A stretch of DNA of 44,711 bases. It comes from Candidatus Aminicenantota bacterium. GTDB lineage: Bacteria; Acidobacteriota; Aminicenantia; Aminicenantales; Aminicenantaceae. A program made the translations under genes and the position numbers. Positions within the stretch are counted from its first letter, which is position 1. Each line of letters opens with the position of its first letter. The stretch is taken from the NCBI GenBank assembly GCA_020348385.1, contig CP070750.1:3427521-3472231 (forward strand), given 5' to 3'. This document shows positions 34,942-42,875 of this stretch, in pieces. Below the pieces are notes generated by a model. That model was given only the letters and a program-made list of their open reading frames with translations, was not told the DNA's origin and did not search any database.

Positions 34942-35642
34942 TGAACGCTTTCCAACGCAGGAATTACGATTCGATCCAGATTCTTGTAAGCCTGCTTATT
35001 TAGATGCAATCCATCGATTCTGGCAAAAGATTCCTTTAGAAACCGATTTCTTTCGCTATACCTAAGCGCAGCTTCCAAATCAAGCACAGCAAGTCCTTTT
35101 TCCCGAGAATATGTTCTAATCCAATCATTAAATTCACAAATAGAACTGTTTCTTTCCTGCTTCAGAGGATGACTATGTTGGAAAGGATTTCTCCCCTTTA
35201 GAACATCGATAAAGAATTTCTTGAGGGAATGAAGTCTCGTGACAGGCACAATAGTTGCCGGGATAGGGATGACTCCTGCCCTACGGCACTCTTCGATCCA
35301 TCGCATCATTGACTTTGAGTATAGCTCAAAATCGCCAGGAAAATAAGCAGCACACTCCTTCAAAAATATGGCATCTGGCTTACGCTCCCTGCGAGCAAGT
35401 ATTTCTCCTAAGCTTTTACTTTTATCAAACTTTCCCCCATAAACATATTCAAAAATATAATCAGAATTTTTTTCTCTCTCCGGTAGGGCATCGATATTCC
35501 ATTCCCTGCCCACCGAGGCCCCCAAAAGGATGATATATTTCTGCTTTTTGATAGATTTTTCGAATCGAGACTCTGACGGAGAAGGAGTCAACGTGAGCAA
35601 GACGAGTGCAAACAAAGCAAAAAACGAAATAATATTTTGCAT
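34923..35642 (-). CDS. Exported SGNH hydrolase-like protein
   Basis: Starting at the ATG at 35642, with GAGG seven bases upstream, the N-terminus is a signal peptide or anchor (IISFFALFALVLLTLTPSPS). Then YIILLGASVGREWNIDALPE gives the G-x-S block with the likely catalytic Ser, and the closing DGLHLNKQAYKNLD gives the D-x-x-H catalytic pair, as in the SGNH/GDSL fold. The central part (FLKECAAYFPGDFELYSKSM) is less clear. Family members remove or transfer acyl groups, including acetyl groups on bacterial polysaccharides. The neighbour is an acyltransferase gene, so the two may set the level of acetylation. ATGs at 35648 and 35681 are in frame. Confidence 0.75.
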   Translation of the reverse strand: MQNIISFFALFALVLLTLTPSPSESRFEKSIKKQKYIILLGASVGREWNIDALPEREKNSDYIFEYVYGGKFDKSKSLGEILARRERKPDAIFLKECAAYFPGDFELYSKSMMRWIEECRRAGVIPIPATIVPVTRLHSLKKFFIDVLKGRNPFQHSHPLKQERNSSICEFNDWIRTYSREKGLAVLDLEAALRYSERNRFLKESFARIDGLHLNKQAYKNLDRIVIPALESVQWENLD

Positions 35643-35707
35643 TCTCATGCCTCTACAAAAAATAGCTTTTTCCTGCACCACAACCTGTTGTCACCACAAA
35701 ATAAATT

Positions 35708-35737
35708 ACCATACCTTGACAAAAAAAATCAAAGCAA
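35708..35737 (-). promoter_or_regulatory. Possible promoter of the polysaccharide operon
   Basis: TTGCTT (35732-35737) and TATGGT (35708-35713) are 18 bases apart on the minus strand, about 65 bases before the SGNH gene. Both boxes are imperfect. Confidence 0.3.
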
Positions 35738-36255
35738 CTTTTTTCATTATCCTATTTTCTGTTCCAGATAGGCTACCGCCGTTGGAAAAAATGTGACATA
35801 ACAATGAGCAATCCTTTCTTTTAAAATTTGTCTAGTAACAACATCTACCCAACAAAACACAAAAATGTCAGAATAACTCCTGATGAATTTTTCTGGCCGT
35901 TATCATTATATTCATCAATAAAACTCTTCATCATTAATCCAAGTGTAACTATAGAAACACATCGATTATTCATCTTTCCTCTAACAAAGGAAATACCTTT
36001 TATGGATGAAATGAGGGGTGAATTTCTGCCCACAACCGTCATCTTTAGGGGTGACCTCACTTCTGTCTTTTCTCGACCTGGCAAAGTCCCGAATTCTATT
36101 TATGTGGCAAAAAATGTCAAGCCAATTATTATATAAACATAAGGCATAAGACTGAAATATTTGAAAAAAAGACATCTTTTTGATAAATAATGACTTGATT
36201 AAACATAACTATTCCCCATTTACTCTACTCGATAAGTTCACAGTGATATATGATA

Positions 36256-36261
36256 TATAAT
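36256..36261 (+). promoter_or_regulatory. -10 box for the flippase gene
   Basis: A perfect TATAAT on the plus strand, 45 bases before the flippase ATG. No good -35 is seen at 16-18 bases, so an activator may be needed. Confidence 0.35.
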
Positions 36262-36305
36262 GAAAAAGAGGAATTTCCTGCAGGAGAAGGTAAAAAAGCC
36301 GATCG

Positions 36306-37853
36306 ATGAATTTTGAAAATGACTCGAACAACTTGACCGATTCACAAGATTTCTTTCGCCAAGTGAAATCCAGCAGCGCGTATGTGTTGAGCGGAAAACT
36401 GATTCTCCCCATCATTAATATACTCGTCACTATCTACGTGATCCGAATCCTCTCGGTCGATGATTACGGCATTTACAACGTCCTTCTAGCTGTGATGGGA
36501 TATATCGGCCTCCTCTCCTCTTTCGGAATTCCTCTCATTCTAAGGCGTTTCGTTCCAGAATTTCATCAACAAAACGATATCAAATCTATCCGAAAGCTAG
36601 TCTTTCAGGGTTCTGTCCTGCGATTGGCAATGGTCATCTTTTTTGTCCTCGTGGTGCTGCTCTCCTCTGAATTCCTGGGTAAGGTTTTTAAAGTTGCTGA
36701 CTTCAGTTCGTATTTTAAAATTTTCCTTTTTGCCATCATCTTTTCAATCGAAGCGAAACTCATTGGAGCTGTTCTAACAGCTCTTTTCCTGCATAAGTAT
36801 TTCATGATCACAGAAGCCGTCTATGCTGTGGCCAGAGCAGCAGTTTTGTTTGTTCTTCTCCAAGCCGGATACGGCTTGAACGGGCTTCTGATTGCTGAGG
36901 CTATCGCGTTTTTTCTCCATTTAACATTTTTTCTCTATTTTTATAATCAAAAGTTCAGGAAGAAACGAAAAATCCCGGCTGAAGAGATTAAAAAGACCAA
37001 ACTGCCGTATAAAAGACTCGCGCATTTCGGACTGTTCTCTTATTTAAGCGAAGGGGGAGCCCAAATCCTCGATAAATCGACAGACTATCTGGTGATATCG
37101 GCTTTTCTGAATCCCCACCAAGTCGGTCTGTATGCCTTTGCCGGCAAAGTTATGGATTTGGCGACTCGATGGATGCCACACAGTCTTTTATTCAATGTCA
37201 TCGAACCAGCATTTCTGACTAAATACGCCGAAAAAAAGGACAAACGCCAGTTGGATAGGATGTTTGGGATGCTTCTGAAAACCTTGGCATTCACTTATTT
37301 CCCGATAGTTGCAGGAATAATTTCGCTCGGGGATAAAATCATCATCCATGTATTCGATCCCAATTACACAGCATCTATGACTGTTCTGATCATCATGGCA
37401 ATTTTCACAGGATTCAATTTTTTCCAACTGCCCTTGGTGCTTACGATCGGGACACTCGAAAAAGTGCAATTGAACTTTTACAGCAAAATCTTTTCGATCT
37501 ACAACCTTGTGTTGGATCTGATCCTTGTCCGGCCCTTCGGAATAATCGGGATAGCATTAGCAACAAGTTCAGCTGTTTTTTTCAAGAATATGTTTCTCTT
37601 CATTATGATAAGCAGGCATGTCAAGCTTCATATTCCCTGGAATTCCCTGCTTAGGTTCTTTTTGAATGCAGGCTGTATGGGTCTTTTCTGCCTGATGGTA
37701 AAAAAATATGTGAACAACCTTTTTTTTCTCATAATCATCATCGCCGCAGGAGCTCTTGTTTATCTCCTTGTTTCCTTTTTAAACAAGGGATTTTCTGAAT
37801 CTGATCGAGAAGTGTTCAACAAAATAATCGGAAAAAGGATTTTCATTTTCTAG
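36306..37853 (+). CDS. Wzx-type polysaccharide flippase
   Basis: Moves lipid-linked repeat units across the inner membrane. The protein has 515 residues and about 14 membrane segments. The N-terminal SSAYVLSGKLILPIINILVT, followed by IRILSVDDYGIYNVLLAVMG and SSFGIPLILRRFVPEF, is characteristic of the polysaccharide transport family, as is DKSTDYLVISAFLNPHQVGL and YAFAGKVMDLATRW in the middle. The ribosome site is poorly placed (GGAG is about 20 bases upstream). It is the first gene of a plus-strand pair with a GT2 and would work with the polymerase-like proteins of the minus-strand operon. Confidence 0.92.
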   Translation: MNFENDSNNLTDSQDFFRQVKSSSAYVLSGKLILPIINILVTIYVIRILSVDDYGIYNVLLAVMGYIGLLSSFGIPLILRRFVPEFHQQNDIKSIRKLVFQGSVLRLAMVIFFVLVVLLSSEFLGKVFKVADFSSYFKIFLFAIIFSIEAKLIGAVLTALFLHKYFMITEAVYAVARAAVLFVLLQAGYGLNGLLIAEAIAFFLHLTFFLYFYNQKFRKKRKIPAEEIKKTKLPYKRLAHFGLFSYLSEGGAQILDKSTDYLVISAFLNPHQVGLYAFAGKVMDLATRWMPHSLLFNVIEPAFLTKYAEKKDKRQLDRMFGMLLKTLAFTYFPIVAGIISLGDKIIIHVFDPNYTASMTVLIIMAIFTGFNFFQLPLVLTIGTLEKVQLNFYSKIFSIYNLVLDLILVRPFGIIGIALATSSAVFFKNMFLFIMISRHVKLHIPWNSLLRFFLNAGCMGLFCLMVKKYVNNLFFLIIIIAAGALVYLLVSFLNKGFSESDREVFNKIIGKRIFIF

Positions 37854-37870
37854 TTTAGGAGGCTAATACC

Positions 37871-38758
37871 ATGGTAAGCATCGTTATCACCACGTTTAAC
37901 AGGGAAAATCTGGTCTCCGATGCCGTTGAAAGCGCCCTGGCACAAACCTACAAAGACATCGAAGTCGTCGTCGTAGACGATGGGTCGACCGATAACACCC
38001 GCCAGGTTTTGGATAAATACATTAAGGATGAAAAAATTGTCTATCACTACCAGGAGAACAAGGGCTGTTCAGGAGCAAAAGCGACAGGAGTCAGGATCTC
38101 TAAAGGAGATTATGTTGCATTGTTGGATTCAGATGACATCTGGTATCCGGATAAACTCGAACGCCAAATCCCCCTCTTCGAAAAGAACAAAGACGTGGGA
38201 GTTGTGTATAGTTTTTGCACAAGACAGAGATTTAATAGACCGGACAAGGTTCTTGGAACCGTGTGTACAGGTTATTTGTTTCCCAGGCTCATATTGGGCA
38301 ATTGCATCCCCAACACAACAGCTGTATTCAGGAAAGAACTGGTGGACAAGATAGGCAATTTCGATGAAAACTTGAGTAGATCGGAAGACTGGGATTTCTG
38401 GCTGAGATGTTCTGAGCATGTCCAGTTTGACTTGGTTCCTGAGATTCTTGCCGAAATGAGGGTTTTCGGAGACAACCTCAGTCATAAAGGAGAACCGCTA
38501 GATCAAACAATCACCATCATCCTGGATAGAATCTTCAGTCGTGACGACTTACCAGAGGAAATCCTACGCCTGAAAAACAGAGCCTATGCCAACCGCTATC
38601 TGGACTTTATGGGGGGTTATCTTGGATTAAACAGAACGTCCAAAGTTTGGGCCTGCTTTTTCAAGGCATTAAAATCACATCCCAGAGCGATAAAACCTGC
38701 TCATATATCTATTGCATTAAAATCTCTAATAAGACCTTTTTTCAGGAAAACCGGCTAG
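37871..38758 (+). CDS. GT2-type glycosyltransferase
   Basis: A GT-A fold enzyme of 295 residues. MVSIVITTFNRENLVSDAVE, then VVVVDDGSTDNTRQVLDKY with the D-D-G-S-T-D nucleotide-binding motif, and KGDYVALLDSDDIWYPDKLE with the D-x-D-D metal site identify family GT2. LSRSEDWDFWLRCSEHVQFD holds the E-D-x-x-x-x acceptor motif. No membrane segments. It lies 17 bases after the flippase and has AGGAGG before its ATG. It adds a sugar of the repeat unit. Confidence 0.93.
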   Translation: MVSIVITTFNRENLVSDAVESALAQTYKDIEVVVVDDGSTDNTRQVLDKYIKDEKIVYHYQENKGCSGAKATGVRISKGDYVALLDSDDIWYPDKLERQIPLFEKNKDVGVVYSFCTRQRFNRPDKVLGTVCTGYLFPRLILGNCIPNTTAVFRKELVDKIGNFDENLSRSEDWDFWLRCSEHVQFDLVPEILAEMRVFGDNLSHKGEPLDQTITIILDRIFSRDDLPEEILRLKNRAYANRYLDFMGGYLGLNRTSKVWACFFKALKSHPRAIKPAHISIALKSLIRPFFRKTG

Positions 38759-38759
38759 C

Positions 38760-39665
38760 TTAATCCTTCGTGGCCACAAAGGCAAAGGAGCCTGTGGTGT
38801 TGCGAACTCGCATGTCCTCGGTGTCTCTTCCCGTGATCAACCGCCCCGCCCACCACCACAATCTATGGAGAGCTAACACGGGCAAAACAATGGACTTGGC
38901 AAAAATCTTGGGCATTTTGGGAAAGAGGGCCTGTCTGGCCTGTGCTACGAGACCCGGCCATTTTTTATTGGGAGACACACGAACTATGCGAAATCCTGCG
39001 AATTGGAGAGAGTTGTAAACGCCGAGATGCGTGTTGTGGTAGAAACTATCCCCGTGAAAGGGCTCTAGAAACGCCACCGTCCCGATAAAACTTCCGTTTG
39101 GTTTCAATACCCTGTATGCTTCCCGCATCATCACAAAAGGATAACGGATATGTTCCAGCACAGAAATAGAGAGAATAGACTCAAAACTTTCGTCTCGAAA
39201 CGGCAAGGAGTGCGCATCCCCGAGAATCGGCGCTTGTTCTGTATCATAGTCCAAGCCAACATACTCAAAACCGGCATGTTCACATAGTTCTCTATGCACA
39301 GCGCTTCCGCAGCCTAGGTCAAGAATCAGGCTCTCCCTTCCCTTTGCCTTTGGTATATAGCTCATCAGCTCCTTTGTCAGATGATGAGGCACACCCAGGG
39401 AAGAAAAGTCGACTTCAGGCTTTGGATTGGGAGAAAGAGGTCGAAAATTGAATCCTGACTCAGGAAGGAGAGGTTCATTCAACATAAATTCAAGAACGTA
39501 TTTTTTATGTTCTTTTAGCCGCAGGTCCAGTGCGCCCGTTTCGGTATAACCATATCCTGTATCACAGGTCGGGCAAAATGCCCCTGTTTTTGTTTGTTCT
39601 ACTGGGCCAGAACAATGCGGACAGGCCAGTGTATTCCAAACATTTTCTGAAAACTGAAAAGGCAT
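38760..39665 (-). CDS. SAM-dependent methyltransferase with N-terminal zinc ribbon
   Basis: The ATG at 39665 follows AAGGAG by six bases; an in-frame ATG at 39728 lacks one. Residues 10-45 form a Trm112-like zinc ribbon with two C-x2-C pairs (LACPHCSG and AFCPTCDTG). The methyltransferase core follows: LILDLGCGSAVHRELCEHAG binds SAM, YVGLDYD is the acidic end of the second strand, and FESILSISVLEHIRYPFVMM and YRVLKPNGSFIG complete the class I fold. It may methylate a sugar of the polysaccharide, or a lipid or quinone. It is convergent with the GT2 gene and only two bases from it. Confidence 0.85.
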   Translation of the reverse strand: MPFQFSENVWNTLACPHCSGPVEQTKTGAFCPTCDTGYGYTETGALDLRLKEHKKYVLEFMLNEPLLPESGFNFRPLSPNPKPEVDFSSLGVPHHLTKELMSYIPKAKGRESLILDLGCGSAVHRELCEHAGFEYVGLDYDTEQAPILGDAHSLPFRDESFESILSISVLEHIRYPFVMMREAYRVLKPNGSFIGTVAFLEPFHGDSFYHNTHLGVYNSLQFAGFRIVRVSPNKKWPGLVAQARQALFPKMPKIFAKSIVLPVLALHRLWWWAGRLITGRDTEDMRVRNTTGSFAFVATKD

Positions 39666-39763
39666 GCCACACTCCTTCTCAATTTCCCCATTATATTTAA
39701 GCATCGCTTCGGTTTCAATAAAAACCATTGATTCTTTATGCCTTAGAACATGATTAGCCTCTA

Positions 39764-39807
39764 GGGGTGAGAAAAGGGGAGAAAAATCACCCCGATGCGT
39801 TTCTCCC
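39764..39807 (+). promoter_or_regulatory. Possible H-type RNA pseudoknot in a gene leader
   Basis: Two perfect stems interlock: GGGGTGA (39764-39770) with TCACCCC (39787-39793), and GGGAGAAA (39777-39784), inside the first loop, with TTTCTCCC (39800-39807). The linkers are 6, 2 and 6 bases, which fits an H-type pseudoknot or two exclusive hairpins. A third small hairpin (39828-39840) precedes the ribosome site. Confidence 0.45.
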
Positions 39808-39857
39808 TAAGAACGACTAAACCATCGGATCTTTTAGATCTGGAGCAGGGCCATAAA

Positions 39858-42800
39858 ATGAAAAAACTAAAAACGTGCTTGGTATTTATCCTATTATTCT
39901 TGATTCCCATAATTCTCACGGCTGAGGATTATTATGTGGACGCCTCCAACGGAAACGACGCAAACAATGGCCTCTCACCATCGTCAGCATGGCGCTCCAT
40001 CGGAAAAGTAAACAACAGTTGGTCCTTCATCCGCCCTGGTGACCGCATTCTGCTTAAAAGAGGGGAAAGGTTTACCGACTCCGCATTGAACATAAGAAAA
40101 GGAGGCACATTATCCAATCCCATCATCATAGGGGCCTTCGGAAGCGGAACAAAGCCGATCATTGATGGCAATTCCGGCAACATGTCCAATGGCATCAATT
40201 GTTCGACTTCGGGCTTGGGTAACATCACTGTCCAAGACATCATGATTAAAAATATAGTCAGGAGCAACTCGACTGCCGTCTTATTCACAAAGGGGTTGTC
40301 CAACATAAAACTTTTCCGTCTCGAGATCGAAAACTCATCCTCCAACGGCATCTACTTGAACCAAATTGACACATATCACATAGAAGATTGTAAGATCTCT
40401 GATTGTGGCCTTTCCGGAATCGTCATCTACGGCTCTCCCACTGATCCCATAACGAATGGAACTATTTTAGGGAATATTATTCATGACATATACAGTGGAG
40501 ACGGAATCACTCTACACAGAAATGACGCAGGCGATAATATGGGACCAAACCATTTGGTGCAAGGGAACACTGTTTACAGATGCGGAGAAGAAGGACTGGA
40601 TATCACGGCGGGAAACAAAATAACCGTCCGGAGAAACACGACGTTTAACAACGACGATAGCATTGTCGTCGGGCATGGAGCTCGAAATGTCTGGATCGAT
40701 AGGCACTATGCTCATGACGAGGAGAATCTCGGGATCATTATAGGTCCGTCCGAGAATGTGAAAGTCACCAGCAGTGTTATCTACAATGTGGGGGCGGACT
40801 CCATAAGAGTTGCAGACTGTTCGAATTTTCAGGCCTATCACAATACGATCGTTTGCGGTTCAAGCACAAGTGGCAACATCGTAGAAATCAGAAGCGGCGC
40901 ATCGAACGTGACTTTCAAGAACAACATATTCATGCGTATGGCGGGAAGCCGTATAAATTATTATGTTAGCTTTCTGGACAGGGTATCTCCTCAAAGCACC
41001 AACAGCCATTTCGACAATAACACATGGTGGAATCCCAGCGGCAATTCTTCTGGGATGTTTTATGATCATGTGAGAGGATCCTACAGCTTCAGCAGGTGGA
41101 GATCTGAATGTAACCAGGACCCCAACGGATATTTCATTGATCCTCAATTAGTCAATCCTTCCCAAAAAAATTTTCATCTCCAGGGCTATTCTATCTGTGT
41201 CAATACCGGTGCAAATGTCGGTGTCAATCGCGATTTCGAAGGGGCCCGAATTCCACAGGGTTCAGCCCCGGACATCGGTGCGTTGGAATACGGAATGGAC
41301 TCCTCTCTGCGAGCCGATGCAGAAGCCTCCCCAATATCCGGTACGATTCCTTTAACCGTAAATTTCACAGGATCAGCTGCCGGAGGCAAGTCCCCCTATT
41401 CCTACAACTGGACCTTCGGTGATGGCAGTTCATCTTCCAGCCAAAATCCGACTCACACCTTCCAACAAGCGGGGAACTATACCGTTACCCTCACCATTAC
41501 TGACAGTGAAAGCAATAGGGACTCCGATTCTTTGACTGTCCGGGCAAATGTGGTGAATCCCTTGTCCGCCGGAGTTGTGGCTTCCCCGACTTCAGGAGAG
41601 GCACCACTGGCCGTGTCTTTCACCGGTACTGCATCGGGAGGAAATACCCCTTACAGCTACCGCTGGGATTTCGGGGATGGTGACTTTTCCACGCAAAGGA
41701 ATCCCTCTCATACCTATTCCGAACCTGGCAATTACACGGCCACCTTCACGGTCGCCGACAGCACCGATCAGCAGAAATCATCGTCCGTGAGCATAAGTGT
41801 CTCAACCGTTCCTTCAGCCCAAGTTCAACTCAAACTTTCTATTGCGACCGGTCAGCCTGCATCGGGGCAAGGAGGGTCCATAGCTCCTGCACCCGGAGAC
41901 TACACCTATCCCCTGGGTAGCGATGTTCGGCTCGAGGCCACCCCTAAGGCAAACTATCGATTCGCCAGATGGATCGGGAATGTATGGGCAAATAAGGCCG
42001 GAAAGGCGACAATCTCTGTATCCATGTCCCAGAGTAGAACCATCTCCGCCCTCTTCTGTTCTCTGTGTGGAGATGTCAACGGAGATCTCCGAATCAGTCC
42101 TCTGGACTCCCAGGCTGCCTTCGACATATTTCTGGGGAAAAACGACAATCCTTCCATCTGCCAAAGGGAAAATGGGGATGTCAACGGGGATGGCACACGG
42201 GCAGATCCTTATATCTCGCCAGCCGATGCACAGCATATTTTTGTCAGATATCTGAACAAGGGCAATCTCCCCTGCGACTGCTCCTACGACGTCCGAACGT
42301 TATCCGATCAAACACAACAATCGATGGAGACGATCCTCCAATATGTGCCCGCACAGGACTTCCACTTCGAACTGGGGAAACTTTTGGGAATATCCGAATT
42401 TGGGTTCCTCCTGGAAACAAAGGAGACAAACCTCCAATATAAGCCTACTCAGGATATCCACCTTGGATTGGGGGAATTGATCAGAATATCAGAAACAGAA
42501 GTGCAGCTTCCGATTATGGTCAATAATCCTCACGATATCGATGCATTGGGGTTCGATCTTGTTTTTCCTCCAGAAAATTTTGAATTTGTCGGTGTGGCAA
42601 AAACAGATATGGTGAAGGATTTTTACCAGGTAGATGGAAACGTAACCGAAGAAGGAGTCCTGCGTGTGGGAGCATACGGAGTGGAACCGATCGCCAGCGA
42701 ATCTGCAGGGGAACTGGTCATATTGATCTTTAAACTAAAAAGAAAAGGGATCAATAACGACATGAATAGCCAGATGTATATTTTAAACACCTTTGATGAC

Positions 42801-42875
42801 GTCGAAAGCGCGTATTATAACCAACCTCACAATTATCGTGAGGAAAAGAAAGAAGCAAAATATGTCCGGAGATAA
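39858..42875 (+). CDS. Secreted beta-helix protein with PKD, InlB-like, dockerin and cohesin modules
   Basis: The ATG at 39858 has AGGG seven bases upstream and a clear signal peptide (TCLVFILLFLIPIILTAED). Residues about 21-478 are a right-handed parallel beta-helix that starts YYVDASNGNDANNGLSPSSA, as in polysaccharide lyases and related surface proteins; NNIFMR and GNIIHDIYSGDGITLHRNDA show its turns. Two PKD domains (481-565, 568-650) have YNWTFGDGSSSSSQNPTHTF and YRWDFGDGDFS. An InlB-like repeat (653-733), a type I dockerin (735-809: CGDVNGDLRISPLDSQAAF and GDVNGDGTRADPYISPADAQ, two calcium loops) and a cohesin-like domain (877-990) follow. The linker before the cohesin holds a 32-residue duplication. 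Dockerin and cohesin in one chain would allow head-to-tail assembly. The 3' end overlaps the next gene. Confidence 0.88.
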   Translation: MKKLKTCLVFILLFLIPIILTAEDYYVDASNGNDANNGLSPSSAWRSIGKVNNSWSFIRPGDRILLKRGERFTDSALNIRKGGTLSNPIIIGAFGSGTKPIIDGNSGNMSNGINCSTSGLGNITVQDIMIKNIVRSNSTAVLFTKGLSNIKLFRLEIENSSSNGIYLNQIDTYHIEDCKISDCGLSGIVIYGSPTDPITNGTILGNIIHDIYSGDGITLHRNDAGDNMGPNHLVQGNTVYRCGEEGLDITAGNKITVRRNTTFNNDDSIVVGHGARNVWIDRHYAHDEENLGIIIGPSENVKVTSSVIYNVGADSIRVADCSNFQAYHNTIVCGSSTSGNIVEIRSGASNVTFKNNIFMRMAGSRINYYVSFLDRVSPQSTNSHFDNNTWWNPSGNSSGMFYDHVRGSYSFSRWRSECNQDPNGYFIDPQLVNPSQKNFHLQGYSICVNTGANVGVNRDFEGARIPQGSAPDIGALEYGMDSSLRADAEASPISGTIPLTVNFTGSAAGGKSPYSYNWTFGDGSSSSSQNPTHTFQQAGNYTVTLTITDSESNRDSDSLTVRANVVNPLSAGVVASPTSGEAPLAVSFTGTASGGNTPYSYRWDFGDGDFSTQRNPSHTYSEPGNYTATFTVADSTDQQKSSSVSISVSTVPSAQVQLKLSIATGQPASGQGGSIAPAPGDYTYPLGSDVRLEATPKANYRFARWIGNVWANKAGKATISVSMSQSRTISALFCSLCGDVNGDLRISPLDSQAAFDIFLGKNDNPSICQRENGDVNGDGTRADPYISPADAQHIFVRYLNKGNLPCDCSYDVRTLSDQTQQSMETILQYVPAQDFHFELGKLLGISEFGFLLETKETNLQYKPTQDIHLGLGELIRISETEVQLPIMVNNPHDIDALGFDLVFPPENFEFVGVAKTDMVKDFYQVDGNVTEEGVLRVGAYGVEPIASESAGELVILIFKLKRKGINNDMNSQMYILNTFDDVESAYYNQPHNYREEKKEAKYVRR

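Larger units (their letters stand above)
35643..36305. other. Long A/T-rich divergent promoter region
   Basis: This 660-base gap lies between the minus-strand polysaccharide genes and the plus-strand wzx gene. It has no convincing gene, although a 102-codon plus-strand frame (35828-36136) and a 79-codon minus-strand one (35845-36084) are open. It should carry the promoters for both operons. A perfect TATAAT is found at 36256-36261 on the plus strand, and a weak TTGCTT/TATGGT pair on the minus strand. Confidence 0.5.

Noticed and set aside
35828..36136. A 102-codon plus-strand frame in the divergent gap
   Set aside because: No ribosome site, no recognisable motif, and an overlapping open frame on the other strand with equal claim. 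Kept only as a remark.
17760..38760. Possible exosortase/PEP-CTERM type polysaccharide locus
   Set aside because: No exosortase gene with its Cys-Arg-His core and no PEP-CTERM tail were found; the genes fit an ordinary Wzx/Wzy system.
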